Assembly (NCBI GenBank): GCA_009760885.1
Contig: CM019710.1
Coordinates: forward strand, 2,582,633-2,646,632
From: Achatina immaculata
Lineage: Eukaryota > Mollusca > Gastropoda > Stylommatophora > Achatinidae
Direction: 5' to 3'
DNA length: 64,000 nucleotides
Of this stretch, positions 1-9,691 are shown piece after piece (position 1 is the stretch's first letter; each line of letters begins with the position of its first letter). The notes below the pieces were generated by a model that did no database searches, had not been told where the DNA came from, and worked only from the letters and a program-made list of their open reading frames with translations. Made by a program: the position numbers and the translations under genes.

Positions 1-212
1 GTGTGGCGGTACTAATTTTCTTCCAGCTGTGGTTTAAAGGTTGCTGTTCATGCTGCTTTCAGAGAAGTGCCACCAGAAGTGCTCCACAAAATGAATGAGC
101 AAGGATCATGGCAGAACTCATATCTGCCATCCTTGATCCACAACAGGTACATACATAGGTTCATCAACAACAACAAAAATCTACACACAACAACAACAGG
201 TGTAGTAGGACT
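1..212. other. Left edge, unassigned intron or flank
   Basis: This presumably lies in the intron before the first visible VPS13 exon. A stretch at 61-152 is bounded by AG and GT, but in the phase the next VPS13 exon needs it contains a stop, so it is not called as an exon. I see no recognisable element. Confidence 0.4.
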
Positions 213-770
213 TTGTGTCCTCCCTGTACACACACTGACCATGGTCCAGCATGTACTAAATGATCCCAGCAAGTTATTGTTACCTGTACACACAGTGACC
301 ATAGTCCAGCATGTACTAAATGGTCCCAGCTAGTTCTTGTTACCTGTACACACAGTGACCATAGTCCAGCATGTACTAAATGGTCCCAGCAAGTTATTGT
401 TGCCTGTACACACAGTGACCATAGTCCAGCATGTACCAAATGGTCCCAGCTAGTTCTTGTTACCTGTACACACAGTGACCATAGTCCAGCATGTACTAAA
501 TGGTCCCAGCAAGTTATTGTTGCCTGTACACACAGTGACCATAGTCCAGCATGTACCAAATGGTCCCAGCTAGTTCTTGTTACCTGTACACACAGTGACC
601 ATAGTCCAGCATGTACCAAATGGTCCCAGCAAGTTATTGTTACCTGTACACACAGTGACCATAGTCCAGCATGTACTAAATGGTCCCAGCTAGTTCTTGT
701 TACCTGTACACACAGTGACCATAGTCCAGCATGTACTAAATGGTCCCAGCTAGTTCTTGTTACAGACTTA
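213..770. repeat. Minisatellite, 60-bp unit, about 9 copies
   Basis: Units repeat every 60 bp. Two variants partly alternate (AGCAAGTTATTG and AGCTAGTTCTTG), suggesting a higher-order 120-bp unit in the middle of the array. It ends about 135 bp before the VPS13 exon at 906. Confidence 0.95.
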
Positions 771-905
771 CTATACAGTTAAAGAGAAAAGCTGAAACAG
801 ACTTGGAACATTCCGTGACATGAAGGAAGAAGTAAGTGGAGATAACAAACATCAAAGTTATATACCAAGTGTATGAGTATGAACTGTTTTTTTTTTGTTT
901 GTCAG

Positions 906-993
906 GAATGGGCAAAGGCCTAGTTGGTGTTGTGACCAGGCCAACCTCTGGTGTGGTAGATTTTGCCAGCAGCTCTCTGGAAGGTATTCGCAG
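906..993 (+). CDS. VPS13: VPS13 exon a (88 nt)
   Basis: Preceded by a T-rich tract ending TTTGTCAG and followed by the donor GTGAGA. It starts with the last two bases of a codon and ends with the first two bases of an Arg codon. The reading is [13 protein letters not shown], then [16 protein letters not shown], the glycine-rich signature found in the C-terminal ATG2_C-like region of VPS13 proteins. This is the most diagnostic exon of the gene in the window. Confidence 0.92.
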
Positions 994-3900
994 GTGAGAC
1001 ATTAAACTGAAGGCAGTCATCGTGGAGAGACAACTTTATTTTTAAAATTTACACACCCAGATTATTAAAATTCTAGACAGAGAGTTATCTACAGCATACA
1101 AAAGAACTTTAATGTCTACCTGTTCACAATTAGAAATTCTCAGCCTCATAGGCAGCATATTTAGAAGATGAGAGAATAACAGAAAGTAGTGATCATGAAG
1201 TGATGGGGCAAGTTAAGTGATGACAGCACTGGGTAGACGACATAACTGAGGCATCTATGATGACAACACTGGGCAGACGGCATAACTGAGGCATCTATGG
1301 TGACAACACTCAGCAGATGGCATAACTGAGGCATCTATCAGGCGACCAATATCAGGCTGTCTTATCTGGCAGAATTTCCTAACTTTAACCCAAAACTGTC
1401 TTCTAAGATATTTTTTAACAACAGTTTTATACCGCAGACAGTGTCTTATTTGACAGAATTTCTTAGCCTTAACCAAGATCTATCAACTAGGATATAAAGA
1501 AAACATTACTTTATTACGTTATTATTGCTTTATTATAATTACTTTATTAGCACAAACATTGTCTCATCTTGCCTTGCAGAATAACAGACTTTACTGATGA
1601 AATCCATCGTCTGAGACCACCTCGAAGGTTTAATCGTGATGGAATCATCCGCCCTTACATTCGGGAAGAAGCTGAAGGCTACAACCTGTTGTTAGAGACA
1701 GACAAGGGCAAATATGTGGACACGGACGAGTATATCGCACATGTCAAGGTCAAGGAGGATGGCAAGACTGTGTTTATTGTTACAGACAAGTACGTAGAGA
1801 TAAGTGTTGTTACAGACAAGTAAGTAGAGATAAGTGTTGTTACAGACAAGTAAGTAGAGATAAGTGTTGTTACAGACAAGTAAGTAGAGATAAGTGTTGT
1901 TACAGACAAGTAAGTAGAGATAAGTGTTGTTACAGACAAGTAAGTAGAGATAAGTGTTGTTACAGACAAGTAAGTAGAGATAAGTGTTGTTACAGACATG
2001 TAAGTAGAGACAAATATATATCTTTCACAAACAGAATAACACACTACTGTCTTTACTGACATATAAAAGTAGGTCATACTTATCTCTTTACTGACATATA
2101 AAAGTAAATCATACTTACATCTTTACTGATAAAATAAGTAAATCGTACATATGTCTTTACTGATAAAATTTCTTAGCCTTAACCAAGATCTATCAACTAG
2201 GATATAAAGAAAACATTACTTTATTACGTTATTATTGCTTTATTATAATTACTTTATTAGCACAAACATTGTCTCATCTTGCCTTGCAGAATAACAGACT
2301 TTACTGATGAATCCATCGTCTGAGACCACCTCGAAGGTTTAATCGTGATGGAATCATCCGCCCTTACATTCGGGAAGAAGCTGAAGGCTACAACCTGTTG
2401 TTAGAGACAGACAAGGGCAAATATGTGGACACGGACGAGTATATCGCACATGTCAAGGTCAAGGAGGATGGCAAGACTGTGTTTATTGTTACAGACAAGT
2501 ACGTAGAGATAAGTGTTGTTACAGACAAGTAAGTAGAGATAAGTGTTGTTACAGACAAGTAAGTAGAGATAAGTGTTGTTACAGACAAGTAAGTAGAGAT
2601 AAGTGTTGTTACAGACAAGTAAGTAGAGATAAGTGTTGTTACAGACAAGTAAGTAGAGATAAGTGTTGTTACAGACAAGTAAGTAGAGATAAGTGTTGTT
2701 ACAGACATGTAAGTAGAGACAAATATATATCTTTCACAAACAGAATAACACACTACTGTCTTTACTGACACATAAAAGTAGGTCATACTTATCTCTTTAC
2801 TGACATATAAAAGTAAATCATACTTACATCTTTACTGATAAAATAAAGTAAATCGTACATATGTCTTTACTGACGAAATAAAGTAAATCGTACTTATATC
2901 TTTACTGACGAAATAAAGTCAATCGTAGTTATGTCTTTACTGATAAAATAAAGTAAATCGTACTTATGTCTTTACTGACAAAATAAAGTAAATCGTACTT
3001 ATGTCTTTACTGACAAATTAAAGTAAGTCAGGCTACTGTGTTCAGTGTTGTAGAAAAATAAGTTACACAGTTGTCCTAGCTGTCACACACAATGCTGTGT
3101 TGTTCTTGATTATGTTTCCTGTACACTTCTGTAAATGTGGTACATGTGACATGGAGGGGGACTTTTTTGTTTAGCTAAGTTTCACTTTAAAAACTTGTGA
3201 TATTTTTGCTTGTGTTCAGGAGAGTGATGCTTGCCAAGCGTGGGGAAATATTTGGAGCCTGGGACACAGAGTGGATGTTCACGTACGTCGAGCTCAAGGG
3301 GGCACCAAAACAGACCAGCAAGGGCATTGAAATACAGCTCAAGGTAATGCTGTACACCACCAGAGTTTGTTTATATTATATATAGAGACATGTAACTCGA
3401 GGTAATGCTGTACACCACCAGAGTTTGTTTTTATATTATATGTAGAGACATGTAACTCGAGGTAATGCTGTACATACATACACCACCAAAGTTTGTTTAT
3501 ATTATATGTAGAGACATGTAACTCGAGGTAATGCTGTACATACATACACCACCAAAGTTTGTTTATATTTTATGTAGAGACATGTACAACAAAATGTTAC
3601 TGTAAAATGCAAACAAAAATAAAATAATATTGTGCTGTAGTTATTGTAAAGTTAATTTAACACAACAAACAAGAAGTAGTGGTAGAAGTAGTAGTAGTGT
3701 GATTGTTTCATTTGAAAAGTTTGAGCTAGCATGTCTGAGTTGAAGATGTATTTTGTTTGAAGGAGAAGGAGAAGAAGAAACTGTTTGGTAGCCATGTCTC
3801 TAAGAGAGATGTGCCCATCTCTGATCCAAAGTTAGCACAGGTGAGTACTGTGTGTGTGTGTACGTCTGTTTGCCGAGAATCTTTGCTTTGCTTGCAGCAA

Positions 3901-6709
3901 GTCGCTACATTTTCTATTGGAGTATTTTATTCTTTAATTTCTCCAAGCTTCTGTATTACATGCTAGAAACTTTTGTCACTAACATTTTGAGTGACATTGC
4001 TGAGGTCAAACTATATTAACCTGGTCTGCAGCTTGGAGATAGGGAACATGTTGTGAGGTCAGTGAGTAGGTAAACCTTACCTTTGCTTGTTTTCTCTGTA
4101 ATGATGTTGATGGTGTCTAAGTTTGTCAACTACAGAGAACATTCTAGCATCACCTTATAATATAGAAGCAAATAATTAGCCAAAACTGAAGGTTTCTTAT
4201 TTCATTCATTAAGAGCATTTGATTTGTTCAGTGACACATCAGCCAACCAAAAACATTTTATAGGCCCAAGCAACATGTCTTTGTGTAGGGTTGGCCACAA
4301 GGAAAATTTTAATGGGAGGGGGGGAGGTGCTATTTTCTGGGAGTTACATGTAACAAAAGTCTATAATATTGTAAATCTGTGCTTTCCTACAATCATTTGT
4401 ATCATTTATATTTTATTCCACGTCAAGACTTTTCTACAATCATTAGTATACTTGTATTATTGTACATCAAGACTTTTCAACAGTCATATGTATCATTTAT
4501 GTTTTATTGTACATCAAGAGTTTCCTCCAATCATTTGTATCATTTATGTTTTATTGTACATCAAGAGTTTCCTCCAATCATTTGTATCATTTGTTTTATT
4601 GTATATCAAGAGTTTCCTACAGTCATATGTATCATTTATGTTTTATTGTATATAAGAGCTTCCTTCAATCATTTGTATCATTTATGTTTTATTGTACATC
4701 AAGACTTTCCTCCAATCATTTGTATCATTTATGTTTTATTGTACACCAGGACTTTCCTACAGTCATTTGTATCATTTATGTTTTATTGTACATCAAGACT
4801 TTCCTCCAATCATTTGTATCATTTATGTTTTATTGTACATCAATACTTTTTTACAGTCATTTGTATCTTTTAAATATACATCAGGGCTTTCTTATAATCA
4901 GAATTATCTTTATTTGTTAAATAAGTATTTTCTTGCATTGCCATATACAGTTTGTAAACAAGATGGGTTTCCTTGTGTGTTTTTATTTCTTTGTTTTGTC
5001 TTTTCATTTGCCCTTGATAAAGTCTGAAGATGATATTTTGTATATAAATCATTGCTTTCTCTACCTGTCTCTCTACTGACCATCAGTCTCACTTGCACCC
5101 AGAAAAAAAAGTAAAAGACATAATTTCTCACTCAGTCTTTGTTTGCAACTTACCAGATATTGTTGCTGTATACAGCTTATCCGATATTGTTGCTGTTTAC
5201 AGCTTGCCTGATATTTTTGCTGTTTAGCTTTTGTTTCTTGTTTTAATTACTTTGTTTAATGGGTCCTTTAAAATGCCAGCAAAATTGCAAGTGTACTGTG
5301 CTGAGGTTGTTCACAAAAAATGAAATAATGAATGTTTAAGAATAGGTGCTACAAGTGTATCTTCAGTTAATACAATAGAAAGAACAGCAGTAAGTAGTAT
5401 CAAACATGTAGCCTAAGTTAATACAATAGAAAGAAAAGCAGTAAGTAGTATCAAACATGTAGCTTTAGTTAATACAATAGAAAGAACAGTAAGTAGTATC
5501 AAACATGTAGCTTTAGTTAATACAATAGAAAGAACAGCAGTAAGTAGTATCAAACATGTAGCTTTAGTTAATACAATAGAAAGAACAGCAGTAAGTAGTA
5601 TCAAACATGTAGCTTTAGTTAATACAATAGAAAGAAAAGCAGTAAGTAGTATCAAACATGTAGCTTTAGTTAATACAATAGAAAGAACAGCAGTAAGTAG
5701 TATCAAACATGTAGCTTTAGTTAATACAATAGAAAGAACAGTAAGTAGTATCAAACATGTAGCTTTAGTTAATACAATAGAAAGAACAGCAGTAAGTAGT
5801 ATCAAACATGTAGCTTTAGTTAATACAATAGAAAGAACAGCAGTAAGTAGTATCAAACATGTAGCCTAAGTTGATACAATAGAAAGAAAAGCAGTAAGTA
5901 GTATCAAACATGTAGCTTTAGTTAATACAATAGAAAGAACAGTAAGTAGTATCAAACATGTAGCTTTAGTTAATACAATAGAAAGAAAAGCAGTAAGTAG
6001 TATCAAACATGTAGCTTTAGTTAATACAATAGAAAGAACAGTAAGTGGTAATCAGATGTATGTATATTTTTGTAAATAATTTACCTATAATCAGATGTAT
6101 GTATATTTTTGTAAATAACTTACCTATAATCAGGTGTAAATGCTACAGAAGAGTTCTCCCCAAATATTGTGGACACAAAAAAGAACAAATATATCTATAC
6201 TACAAGAGTTTAATATTGAAGAAGGGTGGCTAGTAAAGAGGATTACAGAGAGAAAACTTAAATATTTTGGACACATTAAACGTCATGATAATTTAGAGAA
6301 GACCGTATTGGACGGATACATAATGGGAAAAAGAAAAAGAAGAAGACCAAAACAAAGATGGCTGCAAGAAATCGTTGACGATCTGCAAATGGACGCAGCG
6401 GCAGCAGGCCATCTTGCTCACAACCGAGAGGCCTACAGGAGTGTTGTTTGGGAGGCAAAGTTCTGCAAGAGACATGCAAATGAATGAATGAATGAATGAT
6501 AATCAGGTGTGTGTATATTTTTGTAAATAACTATAATTAGATTTATGTATATTTTTGTAAATCACTCACCTGTAATTAGATCTATGTATATCTTTGTAAA
6601 TCACTCATGTGTAATCAGATGTGTGTGCTTTTTTTTTTCTCATTTCCAGGATATTCTGACAAAGATAACTGAAGCTATGGAGGCTGACAAGATAGAAAGT
6701 GGAGTGTAA
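906..6709 (+). CDS. VPS13: VPS13-family lipid-transfer protein, C-terminal five exons (gene runs off the left edge)
   Basis: VPS13 proteins are very large bridge-like proteins that move bulk lipid between membranes at contact sites; the C-terminus carries an ATG2_C-like helical part and a PH-like domain that help membrane targeting. Here join(906..993, 1580..1789, 3220..3343, 3763..3840, 6650..6709) reads in one frame through four clean GT-AG introns and gives about 185 residues. Diagnostic strings are [11 protein letters not shown] and [15 protein letters not shown] in the first exon, then LRPPRRF and GIIRPY, and [13 protein letters not shown] just before the stop. These fit the VPS13A/VPS13C type better than VPS13B or VPS13D, judged from memory of the family, not by alignment. 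The rest of the gene lies before base 1. Introns are swollen by minisatellites, one exon is duplicated, and a retrotransposon 3' end sits in the last intron. Confidence 0.9.
1580..1789 (+). CDS. VPS13: VPS13 exon b (210 nt), start of the C-terminal PH-like domain
   Basis: The acceptor is GCCTTGCAG and the donor is GTACGT at 1790. The first base completes the Arg codon left by exon a, and the last two bases join the G of exon c to give Lys. Key strings are [19 protein letters not shown] and [14 protein letters not shown], ending VFIVTDK. The RLRPP...DG-IIRPY motif is typical of the start of the last VPS13 domain. The chosen donor GTACGT is weaker than the GTAAGT copies in the array that follows, but it is the one that joins exon c with family-like spacing (VTDK then RVMLAKRG). 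An almost identical but frameshifted copy lies at 2290-2498. Confidence 0.9.
1779..2010 (+). repeat. 30-bp minisatellite grown from the exon b 5' splice site, 8 copies
   Basis: Each unit contains TTACAGACAAGTAAGTAGAG, that is, the end of exon b plus a donor. Donor-like GTs lie at 1790, 1820, 1850, 1880, 1910, 1940, 1970 and 2000. The first is GTACGT; the other seven are consensus GTAAGT. The duplicated block has the same array at about 2488-2719. Confidence 0.95.
2077..3030. repeat. Degenerate ~34-bp repeat, second half of the VPS13 b-c intron
   Basis: Short units built on TCTTTACTGACAAAATAAAG and ATCGTACTTATG recur at 2050-2166 and 2760-3020, with more units in the second block. No coding exon is seen between 2720 and 3219. 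Confidence 0.8.
2290..2498 (+). pseudogene. VPS13: Duplicate of VPS13 exon b with a 1-nt deletion (209 nt)
   Basis: The acceptor (GCCTTGCAG) and first donor (GTACGT at 2499) are intact. One A is lost from the run after TTACTGATG near 2310, shifting the frame 23 to 25 bases into the exon. Including this copy in an mRNA, alone or with exon b, would break the C-terminus. It is therefore a dead exon copy, or a sequencing or assembly error in a collapsed haplotype. Confidence 0.85.
3220..3343 (+). CDS. VPS13: VPS13 exon c (124 nt)
   Basis: Acceptor TTGTGTTCAG, donor GTAATG at 3344. The first G completes the Lys codon from exon b, and the exon ends on a codon boundary. The reading is [18 protein letters not shown], then [11 protein letters not shown] and GIEIQLK. 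The string of a hydrophobic strand, a turn, and W-D-x-E-W resembles the strands of the C-terminal PH-like domain of VPS13A/C. The exon end (CTCAAG before GTAATGCTG) is reused as the seed of the next minisatellite. Confidence 0.9.
3338..3562 (+). repeat. ~60-bp minisatellite grown from the exon c 5' splice site, 4 copies
   Basis: Units start CTCGAGGTAATGCTGTACA, matching the exon c junction CTCAAGGTAATGCTGTACA except for one base. Donor-like GTs lie at 3344 (real), 3402, 3462 and 3528. Later units gain a short CATA expansion. Confidence 0.93.
3763..3840 (+). CDS. VPS13: VPS13 exon d (78 nt)
   Basis: The acceptor is TTTTGTTTGAAG, a rather weak polypyrimidine tract; the donor is GTGAGT at 3841. 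Whole codons give [12 protein letters not shown] and [14 protein letters not shown]. The run DPKLAQ followed by DILTKI in the next exon matches the position of the last helix of VPS13A-like proteins. The lysine-rich start falls in a variable loop in the family. The call rests mainly on open frame, exact phase fit and splice sites. Confidence 0.8.
4385..4885. repeat. Minisatellite, ~48-bp unit, about 10 copies
   Basis: Units contain TTTGTATCATTTATGTTTTA and CATCAAGACTTTCCTC with small indels. The array reads open in several frames purely because of composition. Confidence 0.92.
4962..5050 (+). repeat. Fragment of dispersed repeat family 'TTGATAAAG'
   Basis: It contains TGTGTGTTTTTAT, TTGTTTTGTC and CATTTGCCCTTGATAAAG, shared with 10160-10245 (+), 9545-9640 (-), 28083-28170 (-), 28230-28335 (+) and 34075-34160 (+). 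The class is unknown; it could be part of a Penelope-like or MITE-type element. Confidence 0.6.
5365..6045. repeat. Minisatellite, 42-45-bp unit, about 15 copies
   Basis: Units contain TAGTATCAAACATGTAGC and AATACAATAGAAAGAACAG; a 3-bp GCA is present or absent between units. Units also carry GTAAGT, though no exon is seen beside this array. Confidence 0.93.
6045..6610. repeat. ~40-bp minisatellite interrupted by a retrotransposon insertion
   Basis: Units with ATAATCAGATGTATGTATAT and TTTGTAAATAACTTACC lie on both sides (6045-6137 and 6499-6610) of the LINE fragment at 6138-6498. Confidence 0.85.
6138..6498 (+). mobile_element. 5'-truncated non-LTR retrotransposon, 3' end
   Basis: It encodes the end of the polyprotein: [17 protein letters not shown], then [19 protein letters not shown] and [13 protein letters not shown], a stop, and a tail of ATGA repeats. 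The last part of APE-type non-LTR polymerases typically has this FGH...GRPRxRW signature. It is flanked by the 12-bp direct repeat ATAATCAGGTGT (6126-6137 and 6499-6510), a plausible target-site duplication, although the site itself is in a tandem repeat. Relatives of the same family end at about 26009 (-), 56830 (+) and 58228 (+). Confidence 0.88.
6650..6709 (+). CDS. VPS13: VPS13 terminal exon e (60 nt) with stop
   Basis: Acceptor CTCATTTCCAG; whole codons give [19 protein letters not shown] and then TAA at 6707-6709. The end falls where VPS13A-type proteins end, shortly after the helix that begins with an ILTK-like string. The stop overlaps a consensus donor, GTAAGT at 6706-6711, so an alternative longer C-terminus cannot be excluded. 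Confidence 0.85.
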   Translation, partial: DILTKITEAMEADKIESGV

Positions 6710-7370
6710 GTACCAGATAAGATGAACAGCAGGAGATACAGAATGTTTTCAGCAAGTTAGCATGGAGACTGTATCAGCTAGTGGTCACCATCAAACCTGC
6801 ACTCACACTTAAACAGCCAACAATGCTTTCACATACAGAAGACAGAATTATGAAGATAAAAACCATCACAGAAGAAAAACACCAGCAGGCATGACAACCA
6901 AGATTTTCTTTACATCATTTTGTTGGTTATCTTTACTGCTGTGATTTTATTATTTAGTTTGTTATGTGACTTAAGATAACCATTGTTTACTTTGTTATGT
7001 GACTGAATATAAACAATGTTTACTTTGTTATGTGACTGAAGATTAACCATTGTTTGCTTTGTTATGTGACTGAAGATTATCCATTGTTTACTTCATTATG
7101 TGACTGAAGATTAACCATTGTTTACTTTGTTATGTGACTGAAGATTAACCATTGTTTACTTTGTTATGTGACTGAAGATTAACCATTGTTTACTTCATTA
7201 TGTGACTGAAGACTAACCATTGTTTAGTTTGTTATGTGACTGAAGATTAACCATTGTTTAGTTTGTTATTTAAATGTACTGCTCTCCATGTGTGCACTTA
7301 CAACAATGACATGTAATGATAAAAGTATAAATTGTTTTGTCAGTAATAAATGTATGCAGATTTCTTGTTG
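6710..7370 (+). other. Probable VPS13 3' UTR with polyadenylation signal
   Basis: AATAAA occurs at 7345-7350 in TCAGTAATAAATG, the first convincing signal after the stop. A minisatellite (6955-7265) would lie inside the UTR. Inferred; no transcript evidence. Confidence 0.5.
6955..7265. repeat. Minisatellite, ~38-bp unit, about 8 copies
   Basis: Units contain TTTGTTATGTGACTGAAGAT and TAACCATTGTTTAC. It probably lies in the VPS13 3' UTR. Confidence 0.92.
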
Positions 7371-7919
7371 CTGGCTGTGGTGTCAGGTGGCTACATCTAA
7401 GTTAGTTGGTGGACACTAGGACCTCCCATTCTGCAGCCATGAAGTGTGTAGTTTTTTATGCTCTATTTTCTACATGTTATTGGTTTTCCTTTTTAAAAGT
7501 CACATGACTTGACAGGTCAAAAACTGTTGTTTGAGATAAACATCTCTCTCTCTCTCTCACACACACACACTGATTGAGTGATTTACTAAATAAGAGACTC
7601 TTACACTCACTGACTCTTACTCATTGATTAAATGACTCTGTTCTGACAGATTAATTAATCACTGGCTAATTAATTGAGTGACTGGTTGATTCTTACACCA
7701 GTTGATTGATTTTTATGCTGACTACTGATTGACTGACTCTGTGACTCTTATACTGATTGACCACTGACTCTTGTTGTAAGACATGATTGACTGACTCTTA
7801 TTCTGTCACTCAGAAAATGCCCAGTTCATATTGTGTCCTGTAACTTTAGTAACAGCTGATCTTTTTTTTCTGTATCACTAGAACTTGTTTTCTTTTTTTT
7901 TATTTAGTTCTTTGTTATA
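7371..7919. other. Intergenic; short TGACTGATT-type repeats
   Basis: No gene seen. A CT/CA microsatellite lies at 7541-7570, and irregular short words such as GATTGACTGACTCT recur at 7570-7800. Confidence 0.7.
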
Positions 7920-8110
7920 AAAATTTTGTCATGCCCTTATCTTTATGGCAAGAACTGTCACACTGTCTTCTATTTGTATAGCAAGAATTGTCACATTATC
8001 TTTTATCTTTATGGTAAGAACTATCACACTGTCTTTTATCTTTATGGCAAGAACTGTCACACTGTCTTTTATCTTTATGGCAAGAACTATCACACTGTAT
8101 TATCCTTCAG
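7920..8110. repeat. Minisatellite, 33-36-bp unit, about 5 copies
   Basis: Units contain TATCTTTATGGCAAGAACTG and TCACACTGTC. They are clearly related to the array at 10380-10925 (TCTTTATGATGAGAACTTT and ATCACATTC). Confidence 0.9.
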
Positions 8111-8239
8111 TGAGAAATGTATCATTTCTATATTTATATTCAGCTGAGTTAAATGGAGGTTGTAGTGCATTTTTACGAAAATAGGTAGAGAGAGAGAGAG
8201 GGAGAAGAGTTAGTAGCAAAGGGTAAGAACAGTCAACTG

Positions 8240-9398
8240 TCAGGGGTGTTCACAAAGTAATGCACCACATCATTTTTCTCAGGAGCTGTTTATTCAAAAA
8301 GCATGACATTTATACATAATATACATGGATATGTCATGTAAACATCAGTATTATTCAACATAATCCCCATCAACTTGTACGGCTTTACGCCAGAGCAAAA
8401 CAAGTGCATGTATTCCTAGCCCATATCATATTTTCTCTTGAATATGTAGTCATTTCTTCTCTGCATGAATCACTGCTTCACCATCTTCAAAACTTACCCC
8501 TCAGAGTGCATCTCTAAGTGGACTAATCAGATGGAAATCAGAGGGTGCCATATCTGGACTACCAGGTGGATGGAGTAGTACAGTCCACCCAATTTGGTGA
8601 TTGCTTCCCATGTAACCAGATTTATGTGAGGTAGCACATTATCGTGAAGGAGAAGCAGGTCTGCTGGATTCTTGATTGAATTTTTTCAATGTCTTAATGT
8701 AAGCTTGCGAATTGATTGTCTCTCCTCTTGCCATAACATCCACAAGAATCACACCTTCATTGTCCAAAAAGACAGTGATCATGACCTTTTCATCTGAAGG
8801 AGTTGTCTTGAATTTCTTTCTTCATGGTGATTGTGGATGATGCCACTCCATTGATTGTCTTTTTGTCTCAGGTTCAAAATGATGTGCCCAGGTTTCATCA
8901 CCTGTTATGATCTTAGCCAAAAAGTTATCTCCCTCAGCATTGAAACGGTCCAACAATTCAGAAGATATTGCTTTCCTTTGCTATCGATAGTCATTTGTGA
9001 TACTTCGAGGAACCCATCTTGTGCATGAGAGCTTTTATAACTGCATTTGCACTACCATTGCTGACTGACAGCTTTAAGGCCAATTGTTGAGTAGTGATAC
9101 GCCTATCGGTAAGAATAATGCCCTCAGCGCATTTCAACATTGCTGCCTTGGTGGCTGTGGCAGGACGTCCACAGCGCGGCTGATCATGCAACTCCTTATC
9201 TCCACTTATTGATTCTTTGATTCTCTGAACCAAGTGACTGACTGTACTCTTGTCAGCTGCAGGACTTCTGTACACATCACACAGATGCTTGTGAATATTC
9301 ACAACAGTTTCCTTCTCTGCAACGAGAAATTCTATCATAGTTCGCTGCTTATACCGCAAGTTGCTAACACGCTCCATTTCAACGGTTAGGGCAATCAT
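8240..9398 (-). pseudogene. Mariner transposase pseudogene (copy 1)
   Basis: The first open part (8991-9398) is the N-terminal helix-turn-helix half: IEFLVAEKETVVNIHKHLCD, then GRPATATKA and DRRITTQQLALKLSVS, ending SSKYHK at a TGA. The block that usually follows in mariner transposases (a CARWVP-like string) is missing, and the frame resumes near RKAISSELL with a TAG nearby. Further on (8240-8960), the catalytic region is recognisable in shifted frames, including GDETWAHHF. The same stop and missing block occur in copy 2 (61.6-62.9 kb). Transposase would normally cut and paste the element at TA sites; this one cannot. Confidence 0.85.
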
Positions 9399-9539
9399 AT
9401 TCTTTGGCTGGTTGCAGTGCAGTTTGGTTCACACAATTGGCACATGCCATATTTAAAGTGTGCAAAATTTCATTCTTCTGTCTTCATGATTAGCTGAAAA
9501 AAAAAACAGTGTAGTGCATTACTTTCTGAATGCCCATCG
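8240..9539 (-). mobile_element. Mariner-type DNA transposon, inactive, copy 1
   Basis: About 1.3 kb with inverted ends: GGGTGTTCACAAAGTAATGC at the left and the reverse complement of CGATGGGCATTCAGAAAGTA at the right, followed by TA at 9540-9541. The left TA is not preserved. The transposase on the minus strand is broken (see 8991-9398). Same family as 61586-62912 (+). The right end abuts a fold-back repeat. Confidence 0.9.
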
Positions 9540-9540
9540 T

Positions 9541-9654
9541 AATTATGAAACACAACAATAACAACCCAATATTTCATAAAAAATTGCCTTTATCAAGGAC
9601 AAACAAAAAGCCAGAAAAATAAAAACACACAAAGAAACTTACTTGTGATCTGCC

Positions 9655-9691
<37 letters not shown>

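Larger units (their letters stand above)
1457..2876 (+). repeat. Tandem duplication of about 710 bp containing VPS13 exon b
   Basis: 1457-2166 is repeated at about 2167-2876 almost base for base: intron end, acceptor, exon, splice-site array and intron start. Visible differences are a 1-nt deletion in the second exon and a few single bases. The near identity implies a recent event, or a haplotype or assembly duplication. Confidence 0.93.
3841..6649 (+). other. Last VPS13 intron (2.8 kb), repeat-filled
   Basis: It holds a 48-bp array, a fragment of a dispersed repeat near 4960-5050, a 42-48-bp array, a 40-bp array and a retrotransposon 3' end, each listed separately. 3841-4380 and 5050-5360 show no gene or clear element beyond short G and T tracts. 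Confidence 0.8.

Noticed and set aside
61..152. Possible VPS13 exon between AG at 59-60 and GT at 153
   Set aside because: The phase needed to join the exon at 906 gives a stop, and the other frame shows no VPS13 likeness.
5365..6045. CRISPR-like regular repeats
   Set aside because: Direct head-to-tail minisatellites with no unique spacers, in an animal genome; the same applies to every array here.
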